A DNA stretch of 64,000 bases from assembly GCA_015680685.1 (NCBI GenBank), contig MNCI01011925.1, positions 626,062 through 690,061 of the forward strand, read 5' to 3'. The position numbers were made by a program, and so were the translations under genes. Shown piece after piece: positions 34,297 to 46,705 of this stretch. This DNA comes from Gnetum montanum (lineage: Eukaryota > Streptophyta > Gnetopsida > Gnetales > Gnetaceae). Under the pieces are notes generated by a model. That model did not search any database. It was not told the origin of the DNA and saw nothing but the letters and a program-made list of their open reading frames with translations. The stretch's first letter is position 1, and each line of letters starts with the position of its first letter.

Positions 34297-35910
34297 TTAA
34301 CTAAGAGAGATCATCAATGACACATTCTTAGTCCCTTTTCGATCTACCATTGTGAGATCAAATTCTTGCAAAATCACCAAACACCATATGATACATAGGC
34401 TTACCATTGGCTTGTTTATTAGGAAGTGGATGGCACTGTGATCTATGTGCACAAATACTTTATAGTCAAGGGCATAGTGCTTAAACTTTTTAAGAGCACA
34501 CACCATTGCCATTAGTTTTTTCTCAGTTGTGGTGTTATTCAACTATGCACCCACAATGCTTTGGCTCACATAGTGGATGTAATACAAATGTTTCTTATCA
34601 TCCACCTACATACGCATGGCTCCCAAGACATAATTAGATGTGTCCATCATTATGCAAAATGGTTTAGACTAGTCTTGTGCCCATAGAATTAAAGTTTCTA
34701 TGAGTTTATCCTTTAACTATTAGAATGCATGTTCACACTCAGTCCAAATGAACAATGCATCTTTCTTTGTAAGTTCAACCAACAACTTTGCAATCTTAGA
34801 GAAATTATCTATAAACCATCAATAGTAGCCAGTGTGTCCCTAAGAATGATCAAATGTCTTTGACTATCTCTAGTTGACATGTGATTTCTTGGATGACCCT
34901 TATCCTTTGTGGTCCCAATACTATGCCTTCTTGGACCATTAAATGGCTTTTTTTCCAATTGAGCCTTAGGTTTATTTCAACACATCTTTTCAATACTTGC
35001 TCAAGGAAATCTAGGGCTTACTCAAATGTAGCCCCATAGGTAGAAAAGTCATCCATAAATACTTCTACCCCACTACCAATTTGCTATTGAAAAATACTAA
35101 GGACCAGGCATTGAAATGTTGTAGGGACATTACATAGATCAAATGGCATCTTACAATATGCAAAAGTCCCCTAGGGACTCATGAATGTGTCTTGGATTTA
35201 TCTTTTGGCACAATTTGGATTTGTTTATAGCCACTATAATCATCCAAGTATCTATAATAGCAATGCCCAAATATAGTGTCCAACACTTGGTCCAAAAATG
35301 GCAATGGAAAATGATCTTTAAAGGTTGTCATATTCAACAACTTAAAGTCGATGCAGACTTACCACTTGGCATCTTTCTTTGGCATAATTATGAATGGGCT
35401 AATCCAATCACTATTCGTGATGGAATAGATGAACCCTACCTTGGGGAGTTATTCTATTTTCTCTTTGACAACCTACTTCAACTTGGGATTCAGCCGTTTC
35501 TACAGTTGCCTTCTTGGCTTCATGGTTGGATTAGTGTAGATATGATACTAGCATATCCTTGGGTCAATTCTAGTCATCTCAGGATATGGCTAAGCAAAGG
35601 CTATTGGCTAGTTTTTGACCACCATCAATAGCTTATCTTTTTATTCAGGAGCAAGATTCACATTGATGATAACTAGCTTGCGATTGTTTAAAAATGCATA
35701 CTCCATGCCGACTAGTAGATTTTTTAACTCTAGTGGCTCTTTCTTGAAATTAACAGGGATTTCCAACTCTCCACAATAGGTACTATCTTCATCATCATCA
35801 GAGAGTTGGTGATGAACTTGCTCAAGTTCATCCATGCTTTTGACATAGGCACATGTCAAGCTCTTAGTAGGTTCCATGCATAATGTGTTACTTTTAGAGT
35901 CAACTATCAA
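34297..35910 (-). pseudogene. Reverse transcriptase-RNase H remnant (R3)
   Basis: The linker/RT N-terminal frame 35910-35641 is open for 89 codons (HHQLSDDDEDSTYCGELEIP, then LLVGMEYAFLNNRKLVIINVN). The catalytic loop at 35048-35059 reads FMDD, intact, in a VFMDDFSTYG context. The RNase H frame 34542-34297 is open for 81 codons (TTTEKKLMAMVCALKKFKHYALDYKVFVHIDHSAIHFL). The long plus-strand open frame at 35185-35631 is antisense to this RT. Confidence 0.87.
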
Positions 35911-36099
35911 TCACTAGGTTCCCTCCTATTTTGTGGTTATAAATAGGCACCTTTGGATATCTATTTCATGTGCATAGTGATTGCATGATTTGAAGAATGT
36001 ATTTTTAATGGACCAAATTTTCTACATGAAATTGCACCCGTTATTGCTATACATGATGCATGGAACTCGCTTCTTCTCAAGTTTTCCAAATTCATTTTC

Positions 36100-36510
36100 C
36101 TTGGAGATTTTTAAGGAGAGGTCCTTGATGTCCATTCATGCCTTAACAATGCTTAACCATGTGTGTCCCATAATGATAGGAAAGTTTCCTTTGTAGTTTA
36201 CAACTTTGATCACTAGAAAATCAATAAGATAGGACCATCCATAAACTATGGTTACAATGTCCTCCACTAACCCTAAAGAGACAATGATTGACTGGTCTAC
36301 CAATTCTAAATAAATATTTCTCTTCTTGAGAGGTGGTAGGCTCCAAGCCTTATACATGTCATAAGAGATGAGATTAACACTAGAACTAGAATTAAGAAGG
36401 GCCTTGCATGGATCATGTCCAGTGATCTACAAGTAAATAAGAGGAATTCTTGGGTCAGATCATTTTGTGGGAAGGTTGCTAGCCTTAATCCAATCAAAAA
36501 TAGCATGAGT
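36100..36510 (-). pseudogene. Aspartic protease remnant (R3)
   Basis: Two overlapping frames carry DPCKALLNSSSSVNLIS (active site N-S-S instead of D-S/T-G), MYKAWSLPPLKKRNIYLELV, YGWSYLIDFLVIKV and NFPIIMGHTWLSIVKA. The catalytic aspartate is lost. Position between gag and RT is as expected. Confidence 0.82.
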
Positions 36511-36519
36511 TAACATCAC

Positions 36520-38979
36520 GGTGTGGATTTGAGGTGGCATTTATTTTGAAGGGAACTCATATGTGTATGATGAAGAGGATGAGGGTGTTGGAGATATAGG
36601 GCAACCAATTGCATTAGGTTGTGAGGATTTGGAAGGACTGTTGCATCATTAAAATGGTCATTTCCTAGATCGATTATCCAAATCACTTATCTAGAAGGGT
36701 AGTTGTAAATATATAGCCCTCGTAGCATTTCATTGCTGTGGATATGGAGGAATTTCACCTTGCATGGATGAAGCAAAAGGTAACTAGGTTAATAGTAGAG
36801 GGATATGTGTAGATGGATGTGAAGGGTGATACAGATATGGGTGCTCCCCTTGAGTAGATGGTGAATTAGTTCAACAGTACTCTAGAGGATAATAGTGATG
36901 CTAGAATGTTGTATGGCTTGTAGAGATTCATGGAGAAATGGGTTGCTAAACATAGTACCCATATGGATCTAGTTTCCTGTAAGGGTACTACTATCTTAGC
37001 GGTGGAATTTCCCATGACTGTGGTTGGTGCCATTACTAGTAATTCTCATATGGTTGTGGTAGAGCTCCATTAGGATAGTAGACCTATTTTTGCTAGTGGA
37101 ACTACCTTAGATTGCCTTGAGGATAAGGCAATCATCTAGGTGCTTCCCTATGTGCTAGTTGAGGATTCAGCACGTACACCCAGACTCTTGTAAGTGTGAC
37201 ACCATAGGGTAACATCCCTTCGGATGTTCATATTGAAAAATTTCACAATTGACATCATTATTAGAGTCTATCTCCACAACTTCTTCTATTGTAGTAGCTT
37301 TGACCTTACCTCTTTGGTAGGAACATTCAACTTCTTTTTGCCTCCTGTGATTGTGATCACTATTTTGCTCTTTGGATTCTTCAGTAGTCTTCATAGTAGT
37401 TTGGAACTTTTCATCCAAATATTTCCATAATTTATCAACCTTTTCCAAGATGTCAAAAACAAATTTTTGGATGGACAAGGTTTTTCTATTAACCACTTCA
37501 TCAAGTGGTGATTCCTCCTTGTCAAAGAATTGGACCTCCCTTTTTTTAATGGAAGGATCCCTATTATATTCTTCTACACTTTCCCTTTTCTTAACTCACC
37601 TTCTTATTTTGCTACCTACTCTATCAACCTTTGTATCTGATGAGCTCTTATTTTAAATAGTCTCCCTTAGGCATAAACCCCAAGAGTTCTTCTGGTTTCT
37701 GCTCTAAGCCCATCGATGATGTGGTAGAGTTGTTCCTTTTAAGAATAACCATGGCCAGGGCATCGATGTATAAGAGAATAATATCTACCCATGATGGCAT
37801 CCAAGGGTTCATGTATTTCCTATTTCTAGCCTTGGATTTTCCTTCTCAAATTAGACACTTTAAAGTACATTTGGTATTTATCATTGAATAGCTCAAGCAT
37901 TATACTCCATCAATAAATAGATTTTGGCTCTGAGGGCTAGTACCAACTTTTAGCCTCTTTGATGAATGTCTTAGGGAAGAGTTTGAGTTTCTACCAATCA
38001 TTTTTGATGTTCTATAAGGCATGAGCATCATGAAAAGCTTGTAGATGTGTCTTTGGATTAGAGTTATATCCCCCTCAAATCTTGGAATATTGTTCATGTC
38101 TAAGCGCTTGATTTGACTATCTTTCACATGCCCAGTTGGAATCTTGACTACCTCTACAATGTTAAGCATGCTTCGAGTTGCTAGAAAAGGCTCATCATCA
38201 TCATTATTTCATTGTCACCAATGATGTGCTTTGTTACCCCTTTAATTATTATGGGCATGGTGATCAATATTATTATTTTGTTGCTCATACCCATCATGAT
38301 TATTTCTTTTGCAACATTTTTTAGAATTAGAAGAAGAGGAAGAAGAAGGTACAAATGAAGAGGAAGAAGAGGAAGAAGGACTACCGCCACCATGGTGTTT
38401 GCCAACTCCCCTTTGGTTGTCACATCCATGTTTGTCAAATTTCTTATTATATTGATGCTTGCTTGAGCTCCTACCTTGATTGCCATATTTTCTTAAACCT
38501 GATTTGTTAATAGTAGAATGTAGATTTAGGTTCACATCCCCATCATTATTAATGAGAGGTGAAGAATTTTCATGTTGAGAGCCTTTAGAGAAAAAGCCCT
38601 TATTATTCTCTTGGTTTAGCAGGAATAAAGAATTGGAAAACTATTTTTTCTTCGCAACCTCATGATGCTTCTCCTAGTGTCGATATCTCCTATGTTGTGT
38701 GTCAGTGGAATGGTAGTTCCAAGTTTCATAATCATTCACAACATATTCCTCTTGAAGATCATGGATTCCTAACTTCGTAAGAGTTTGAAGTAGCATCATG
38801 GGCACAGATTGATTAGGAGGCATTATCATGTTGCCTTCCATTTCATGCCATCGTAGTTGTTCATCCTGGTGTAGGATGAAGGTGAAATCAAGCACATACT
38901 CATCTAGATGAGTATATACCACTTTGCACTATTGTGGGATTGGTGGTTTGACATCTTCATGCCTGTGAGAAGAAGACAT
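36520..38979 (-). pseudogene. gag remnant (R3)
   Basis: The start at 38979 (MSSSHRHEDVK) lies 131 bases inside the primer site. The N-terminal domain FTFILHQDEQLRWHEMEGNM (38888-38829) is followed by a Ser/His/Lys-rich linker with a long Ser run (38535-38242) and a capsid-like domain (MLNIVEVVKIPTGHVKDSQI from 38169, then frameshifted). The basic C-terminal frame 37496-37167 has the zinc knuckle CEIFQYEHPKGCY: two of three Cys are changed. The Pro/Gln-rich tail reaches ~36520. Confidence 0.86.
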
Positions 38980-39110
38980 TTTGTAAACAAATAAAATATC
39001 AGTGTGCTTTTGTAATTATATAAGTCAAGAATGATGTCAACCTTGGGGTTTATCCAATGATATTAATAATGTTTACTAATCCTTGATAATCCATGTTTCA
39101 ACAAAAATAA

Positions 39111-39128
39111 TTCCTAGTAATGGTGCCA
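39111..39128 (-). promoter_or_regulatory. Primer-binding site, tRNA-Asp type (R3)
   Basis: On the minus strand TGGCACCATTACTAGGAA, one base after the 5' LTR end. It differs from the tRNA-Asp complement by transitions. Confidence 0.85.
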
Positions 39129-39129
39129 A

Positions 39130-40056
39130 TGATGAGCGACGAGGTACCCCTACGTCCAACCATACGAATCACAAAGCATTCACGCACGATCCAATCGAAT
39201 TTTGTGGACCTTATAATTTTTGGTGCACTAGTTCTTTAGGAAGTAAACTTTATGTTGGGGACATTCATTTTCTTCCCAACTACACTTGTGAAGCTCAAGG
39301 GTATGGTTTAAGTGTAATTGAGGCACATAATTTTTATCGTTTTATATTTTATGGTTTTGGTACTTAAAGTAAAGAGATGAAGTGGTATAATAACTAATCT
39401 AATTTAACTACTTAACTAGCCTCTAACTAGTCCTAACATAAGCATCCGAACCCACTTTCCATACATGTCCTAGACCCACATATCCACTACTGGGTTACCA
39501 AGCACTATGCTATTTGGTGGACCAAGAAATAACACTACTAGGATTACCAAGCAAATATGTGTTTATGCTCAAAGTCGTCATACTTATGTATTTAATCTAT
39601 TTAACTTAAATAATTAACTAATCACTGAATGTCTAATTTATTTTAATTAATTACATATTTAATGAAGACAGTGTATGCATAAATAAATCATTAATCTATT
39701 CTAAGTGTTGTAAGGTTTGATCAAAAGGCTTGTCTTTATTGCCATACACACTAGTGTGGTTCAAGTACAATAGTGCTTGAATAAAGATCTATACACTTTC
39801 TAACTCCTGCTACAGGCACTCAAAGAAATATTCTAACTTTCATAAGGAAAAACTACAAGAGCTTTTCTACTACTATGACTTGATGTTTCATAAACATAGC
39901 TAGGAGCTCATATATATAGTTTTTGCTACAGGACTATGTTGATGGGGCCCCGTAGATGTAGCAAATGTTATGTTGATGTAGCCCCATCGATGGGGCAACA
40001 CCATGTAAATGGAGCCTTGTCGATGGGGGCCCATCAACATGACATGTTGATGCTCA
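39130..40056 (-). repeat. 5' LTR of R3 (type II)
   Basis: 927 bp; on the minus strand it starts TGAGCATCAAC and ends TCGCTCATCA. It pairs with 27113-28078 along its length. TATATATA (about 39911-39918) lies next to GCAAAAACTA. The 14-bp units near its start are eroded to about three. Confidence 0.9.
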
Positions 40057-41385
40057 TTAGCTAGCCTTCTAGAGGACAAGTTATAGGGACATACACACCT
40101 ATGTTACATACCAGCAGTAAGGATGAACACACTTATGCTCTCCACCCTTAGGATAAGGCTTGAGATAAAAGCCTCACTAATGCATCATAGTGAGGATTAA
40201 TCCATAATTACCTTTAGGCTACCTCATCACCAACTACTCCATATCCTTATACTAACACCACTTGCCAATGACCACTACAAACACTATTGTGAAGACATGT
40301 ACTAATCTAGGTTAGCTTAAGCCATCACATGTCATAGCACAACAAATTTGAAGAAAACATAACATAACCACATATATCCATACCTAATAGTCACAGTCAC
40401 TCCATAATAAAATTTTGTTCCATAAGCATAGTCTTGAACTACACATAATTTCATAAAAAATAACCATTAATATAACCTTTAAAGTGATAAATGCTAAAAG
40501 ACAAAACAAATTCTATGATTAGAAAGTACATTAGAAGACAATTCCAATGACATCAATTTCATCTCAATTGAACTCCTAGAGAGAAAGTTATGCTCATTTA
40601 AAATTTAATTAATAAAATAATAAATAATAATAATAATTAATTACAATTGGTGATAATTGAAACTCGTAGAAACACTTGCACAAAAACATACCCATGAAAT
40701 ATAATATCAAAGCCATGCAAGTCCCATCAACATTACATCTAAGATTTCACAAGTCCACATCATTTCATTTATTATATATCTATTCATAAATAATTTGCAA
40801 CAAAATCATAATTTCAAGTAATTTGTAAAAAAATTCATCCAAATTTAATCTTTAAACTATTCATCCCACATGTTTACAGCACATGATCGTATACACTAAT
40901 ATAGTACAAAAATAGAAGAAAAATGTAAAGAAAACTCACTAATTAAATTTATCAAAGAAAAAACTTTGAAACAAGCATAAAATCAAACAAAACTCTATTT
41001 TGATCCAAAAAAATTTCATACGTGTGTTGATGTAACTGTAGTACATAGTGAGCCCAAATCCAAGTTGCAAGCAAAGAAAAATCAATCCATAAATCTAAAA
41101 ATGCAAAAAAAGAGAGTTAAGAACAGATAGAAGAAACAAGGAAGAACAAACTCAAACTTCATTTTTGTTTGTACAAAAAAAAAAGGAAAGAAAAACAAAA
41201 ATCCAAATTCTATGGGTAAATGGTGTGGAAGGCAAAGTTTTTGTTTCTTTGGTGGTGGAAAAAAACCTTTTCTTTTTATCATCAAGAAGTTTAGAAATTT
41301 CTTCTTTGCTTTTTTACTATTAAAATTAAGTATAGTTGAGTTTGTTTACTAATTTTTTGAAATTGCTTCTTTATTTGATACACAT
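40057..41385. other. A/T-rich spacer between R3 and O1
   Basis: No gene, retroelement protein or LTR was recognised. An (AAT)n microsatellite lies near 40617-40642 and A-runs near 41178. The short minus-strand open frame at 41082-41285 is T/C-rich on that strand and looks spurious. Confidence 0.6.
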
Positions 41386-42225
41386 TGATGAATTGTGGTT
41401 TGTCAGGCCTCGATATCGGGTACATGATATTGGGTACATGATATCATAGCCTAGACACGATATCATGATTCCTATGTTAGCCTATAAATATTGCGCTCAT
41501 GTGCACACGGAGAGGAGGGAGTTAGTCATTAGGAGTCTAGAGTCTTTTTTTTAGCTTTCAATTCTTTTCCCAAGTGCATGCCCACCGTGTGATGCTTGTA
41601 ATTGTACCGAACCTTTGTTCAAGTGTGACATACTTAGACATGCACACAATCGACAATAAAGATCAAGATTACTCCATCATTGCAGTATTCACTTAATTTT
41701 TAATTGTTTAATTGTTAATTATTTATTGTTGTTTTCTTAGTTAATATTTCTTTTATCATCCTTTACTATTCTTGTTATTAATGTAGAATGAGTACATCTT
41801 AATCATGAACATTTAAGTGTAACTATGTGGTAACCTAGTAGCGTATCAAGTAGTGGTTTGAGTGATGTGCACTTGGTAATCCTAGAAGTAGTACACAAAG
41901 TCCAAGATGCATATGGATGATTAAGGATGGATGTTGATCATGCTTAAGTTAGCTTAGATTTTATTTTTGATTGCTAATTATTTTAATTAAGTTACTTCTT
42001 ATTATCCTTAGAAATAGCATAGTAGTAGAAACCACATCATACACCTCACTCTTAACTAAACCATATGTGGCCAAGCAAATGCTAGTCTAGATGGGAAGAT
42101 AGTGAACAATGATCAACATATAATTGTCTAGGTGCCACAACTAGTTTGTTCGCGAAGTTCAATCAAATCACGTGTACATGCTTGTATTCATATGGTTGAG
42201 CGTAGGGATATCTTGCCGCTCATCA
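41386..42225 (+). repeat. 5' LTR of O1 (type I)
   Basis: 840 bp, TGATGA to TCATCA. Cores lie at offsets 28, 42, 56 and 75, and TATAAATA at offset 98. AATAAAG (near 41655) is the likely poly(A) signal region. It is followed by the primer site. Confidence 0.93.
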
Positions 42226-42226
42226 T

Positions 42227-42244
42227 TGATGTCATTGCTGGGGA
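42227..42244 (+). promoter_or_regulatory. Primer-binding site, tRNA-Asp type (O1)
   Basis: TGATGTCATTGCTGGGGA, one base after the LTR; it matches the tRNA-Asp complement apart from C-to-T and G-to-A changes. Confidence 0.85.
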
Positions 42245-42353
42245 CAATGCTAGTTATCTAGATTAGTTATACCATACAAGATCACTGTAATAGGGTATTA
42301 ATGATATATCTTTCAAAAAAAGAAATTAAATTCAATTAAGTCACACACAATTC

Positions 42354-43267
42354 ATGACAATGTCTCTTTCACAAGACAATGATAACGCAACATCTAGTAA
42401 GGTAATTCATTGGAGAACTAACAAAATTTATGATGAAGAAGAAGTTTGGAGTACTCAATCTTATGCAAGAGTTTCATATGTTCATGGACACCCCAACAAT
42501 ACTCAAGGGCTCTTGTCATCCAACTTAGACACCTCTAGTGAAGATGGGACATCTCCTAGAATAGGGGGGCCTCTAAGACCTAGGACCTTCTCAATGGGTA
42601 GCAAGAGTACATCAAGGGATGATTGGGAGACTTACAAAAGTCATGACGAGTCTTTTGGTTCCCTCTCTTTCTTTGCTCTTTCAATGTCAAGTTGTGATGC
42701 GGATGACTATTCCTTAAGGGGTTAGCATAGAAATAAAAATCGAGCCCACGAACAAAATGAGGAAGACCAACATGAATAAAGACAACATTGTCCCAACTCA
42801 TGAACTCACAACCTATTTAGTGATGATGAACCCCTATTGGTCACTAAGAGCCTAACAAATAGAATAGAGGCCATTCAGATATCTCATCGGCATCACAAGG
42901 AAAGTTGTCTACCTAGGCTTGATTTAAAAAACTTTCCTAAGTTCTTAGGGGGTTAGGATTTAGATCCGCAACATCATTTACAAGCTTTCTATGATTCCTG
43001 TGTCTGGAATAACATTGAGAATGGGTGGCAAAGACTTAAGCTTTTTCCTATGACACTCGTTGGCCAAGAAAAATTATGGTATAGGTCTTTAAAACCAAAT
43101 TCAATTCACCATTGGCCTACAATGGTGAAACTCTTCAATGAAAGATATCAAACTTGTGCAAGAGTGTCAACCTTGAGGAGACAAATCCAAAAGTGGAAAT
43201 AAGAACAACATGAACCCTTGGACATGGCCTTAGAAACATATTATTTATTGTTAAAAAAATTCCTAGG
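42354..43267 (+). pseudogene. gag, 5' part (O1)
   Basis: The frame is open for 123 codons from 42354; the start shared with P is the second Met at 42360 (MSLSQDNDNATSSK). A Ser-rich N-terminal region is followed after a stop by RLDLKNFPKF (about 42917-42946) and the capsid-like domain (ENGWQRLKLFP, WYRSLKP, MVKLFNERYQT; about 43015-43155). It is interrupted at 43267 by N1 after KKFL. The N-terminal region differs from those of N1, R1, R2 and R3, so O1 and P form a separate gag subtype. Confidence 0.88.
43263..43267 (+). repeat. Target-site duplication CTAGG, left copy
   Basis: CTAGG lies directly before the N1 5' LTR and again directly after the 3' LTR (52713-52717). Confidence 0.92.
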
Positions 43268-44048
43268 TGATGAACTGCAATATCGCACCCATGATATCGG
43301 GTCCGCGATATCGGAGCCTTCCAAGAAATATCGGGCATCTAATATTGGGACCTGCCTCATTGCCTATAAATAAGAGGTGGGCGCACTTGGTTTTGGCAAT
43401 TAGTCATAGTCCCTTACCCAAACTCTTGCCTTTTTCCCTTTCCAGAGATAGAATTATTTCTGAGTGCCCGTAGTAGGAGTCATAAAGTGAATGGATCTTT
43501 ATTCAAGCATTGTGTACCTGAGCATACCTTGTCTCTGATAATAAAGATGAGCTTTGTGATAAACCTTGCAGCATTCAAAATAGATTAATTACTATTAATT
43601 ACTATTACTTAATTCTTTCCTTAGTTAATTAATGTTCTCTCTCTCACCCTACAACTCTCCTAAGTAAGCACACTCAGTATGACCACTTCAAGCATGCGTG
43701 TAATGCTTGGTAACCCAGTAACGATTAGTGTTTGGTAATCCCAGTAGTGTTGCACTAGTTCAGGATGTGTACAGCAAGTGAGTAGTTAAATTAAATTAGT
43801 TACTTAGTTATCTCTCTCCTCCCTTTGTAGCACCAGGACATAAAAACATAAAAGCCATAAAAATCATGTACCTCAAGTTTACTTAACCATACAATCATGC
43901 TATACAAGTAAGCTTGGGAAGATAATGATTGATCTACCTATCCTTATTTCACAAGGTGCATAAGCACTTAGTCCTTGGAATTTGACCAAATCATGTGTGT
44001 ACACTCATATTCATATGCTTGAGTGTAGGGATACCTCACTGCTCATCA
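43268..44048 (+). repeat. 5' LTR of N1 (type I)
   Basis: 781 bp, TGATGA to TCATCA. Cores lie at offsets 13, 27, 41, 61 and 75, and TATAAATA at 98. AATAAAG near 43540. The primer site follows. Confidence 0.95.
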
Positions 44049-44049
44049 T

Positions 44050-44067
44050 TGGTGTCGTTGCCAAGGA
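44050..44067 (+). promoter_or_regulatory. Primer-binding site, tRNA-Asp type (N1)
   Basis: TGGTGTCGTTGCCAAGGA, one base after the LTR; close to the tRNA-Asp complement TGGCGCCGTTGCCGGGGA. Confidence 0.88.
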
Positions 44068-44187
44068 CTTTGTTGGTTGTGTGCTAATTAGAACTTAGGA
44101 AATATTTCTCATCATTGAAATGAACCCTTAGGGTTGGTTATCTTAGAATTATTAAAGAGAAGAATATTGCATACTGAATAGACAATT

Positions 44188-46690
44188 ATGTCTCCTTCTT
44201 CTTATGAGAGTGTTTCACCATCTAGGTTTGATACAAGGAACAATCGGAGGCATAGTACATATGATAATCTGCCAGTCCCTCAACAGTTTTACATAGTATA
44301 CATTCATCCCGATGAGTATGTACCAAACTTTACCTTTATCCTCCACTAGGATGAACAACTGTGTTAGCAAGATTTAGAAGGTAACATAATGTTACCTCCT
44401 GATCACTCAGTCCCAGGCATGCTTCTTCATGATCTCACACAAATTGGTATGTAGCACTTATAGGCAGAGTACATTGTGCATGATCATGACTCAAGAGAGT
44501 ATTGACCCATGGAAGCACAATGTTAAAGGGATCTACAATAGGAGAGATGTCATGAATCCATGAAGGGAAAGTTATCTCAAAGTGTCCCATATGTCATAAG
44601 TGAAAATGAGAATGGTGAACCTACTTCAAGAAGTCTCCCACACAATGATGTTCCTCCTGTTGATTTTGATCAAGGGGTTGTGTATTAGAATCTTTACTCA
44701 ACTATCCATAACCTAGATTCTAGTACTGATAGACACAAAGGGTTTGAAGGAACATAAACACATGACAAAGATGGACATTCTGATCATAACTGTGATTGAG
44801 GCCATGATCACCGAAGAGAAGGGAGGAGACACCATCATCGTGATGGTCCTCCTTCTTCACCTTCATCATCTCCTTCACCCTCTCCTTCAGGATCTGAATG
44901 CAATCATAAAGGAAAATACCATGAGGATAAAGGTAGGCAAGGTGGGAGTCATAGACGAAATAATCAAGAAAGGGAACGAGGGAATTTTAGAGAATCACAA
45001 CATAGAAGAAGGGAAGGTAGGTAACAACATAGGCATCATAGACACCACAAATAGGACAATCAAAATGAACCCCTACTCGCTACTTTAAGTATGCTAGACA
45101 TAACTGAAGCTATTAGAGTTTCAACAAGGCACCAAAAAGATAGTAGGATCAAGAGATCAGACATGAACAATATTCCACAATTTGAAGGGGGATACAATGC
45201 TGATCCTCAAAATCATCTACAAGCATTTCATGATGCATGTGCTTTACAAAACATAGAAAATGAATGGAAAAAACTAAAGTTGTTCTCATGGATACTAGTC
45301 AAAGAAGTCAAGAGCTGGTATCAGTCCCTAAAATTGAAATCCATTTGTAGGTGGAATACCATGTTAGAATTGTTCAACAATAAGTACCAAACATACTCCC
45401 AAGTGTCCAACCTATGAAAGAAAATCCAAGGATGGAAACAAGGAGGACATGAACCCTTGGATGCTACTATGGGTTGATATTATGCATTTTTACATCATTA
45501 CCCAAGCCATGGTTACTCGTAGAGGGATCAACTATGCTATCTAGTAGATGGGCTTAGGCATGAAATGCGAAGAACCCTTGGGACTTATGCCCAAAGAAGA
45601 CTATTTGAGCTTAGGGCCCATCAAGTACAGAGATTATTAGAGCAAGTTGCTAAAGAGGAAGGTGAGCTAAGGAAAAGAGAGAGTGCCGAGGAATATAATA
45701 GAGATCCTTTCCTCCGAAATAAGGGAGTAAGATTTTGTGAGGATGAAGAAGAGTCACCACTCAAAGAGATGGTGAATAGGAAAAATTTTCCTATTCAAAA
45801 GTTGGCATCAGAACTATTGGCAAAGGTAGACCAAATGTGGTACTCTCTAGATAATAGATTTCAAACCATTCTCAAAGTAGTAGAGGAGTCTAGAGAGCAA
45901 GGTAGTGATCACAAAAAGAGAAAAAAGAGAGAAACTAAATATGCACGTAACAAAGGTAAGGGCAAAGTTGCCATCATCGAAGAGGTTGTGGATTCAAATA
46001 CAGACAATGATAGTGGATGCAAAATATGCCAATATGACCATTCTAAGGGATGTTGCCCTGTAATCTTACATCTACAAGAGTCTGGGGTGTATGCACTCAA
46101 CCCATGATTAAATAGAAGGCAAACACCCCGAAGGTTATCTTATCCTCAAGGTAACCTAGGATAGTTCCACCAACCCTTAATGTATTATCCAAGTGGAACT
46201 CCACCACAACCAACTGAGTAGTATCAACAATGGCAGCACCCACAATCATTGGGGAATGCCACCACCACGACAACAGTATCCTTATCGTCAAACTGACCCG
46301 TATGGATATTACATGCAATAGCCAATCTCTCCACATGACTCTACTGGTCCCATCACTCATCAACCTTACTACCAAGCCCATGAGTATTATAGGACTCCTT
46401 CTCCTAGGGGTGATGTTTCAAAAACATACTATCCTTCTCATCCGACTACATCTCTTCCACCCATATGTCCATTACCACCTACTCCATCTATGTAGGGTGA
46501 GCTCCCTTCCCAGCTGTAGCAACATAACGCTACGAGGGTTGTTAACTCTCAATCTACTATTGGTCCTAAAAATCACATGAAGAAAATAACTTTCTTTAGA
46601 ACCAATAGTTTGACTAAGTCCTTGCAACCACAAGTGGCTAATCCCTTAGATGCCTCATTACCAATCAAAACTTTAAAACTCCCTTCAGAC
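44188..46690 (+). pseudogene. gag polyprotein remnant (N1)
   Basis: ATG at 44188 (MSPSSYESVSPSR). The N-terminal domain with PNFTFILH, DEQL and EGNIMLPPDHS (44320-44410) is followed by a His/Arg/Ser/Pro-rich linker (44745-45075; the productive frame reads GHDHRREKGGDHHHRDGPP). The capsid-like domain runs from MLDITEAIRVS (45091) through FHDACALQNIENEWKKLKLF to YQTYSQV (45400). Then come a 180-codon open stretch 45565-46107 with EQVAKEEGEL, a basic segment and the intact zinc knuckle CKICQYDHSKGCCP (46018-46059), and a Pro/Gln-rich tail. Premature stops often stand where copies have CAG or CGA codons. Confidence 0.92.
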
Positions 46691-46705
46691 TAAACACCAT
46701 GCCCA

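Larger units (their letters stand above)
27113..40056 (-). mobile_element. Element R3: long Ty3/gypsy element with gag, pol and ORF3 (minus strand)
   Basis: 12.9 kb on the minus strand, with both LTRs (40056-39130 and 28078-27113; roughly 11% different over the ~400 bp I compared by eye), tRNA-Asp primer site, gag, protease, RT, RNase H, integrase, 3' UTR, internal promoter-like module, ORF3 and a G-rich primer before the 3' LTR. It is the most complete layout in the window. No perfect 5-bp target duplication was found: outer flanks are ACTAG (27108-27112) and TTAGC (40057-40061). All genes are broken. Confidence 0.9.

Noticed and set aside
35185-35631. 148-codon plus-strand open frame
   Set aside because: It is antisense to the R3 reverse transcriptase, which has the family motifs on the minus strand.
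44744-45088. 114-codon plus-strand frame, matched by a 105-codon frame at 8716-9033 on the minus strand; a conserved hydrophobic protein?
   Set aside because: It is the +1 shadow of the gag His/Arg-rich linker. CAT/CAC/AGA-rich codons read as Ile/Met/Thr in this phase, and the true frame continues into the capsid-like domain.
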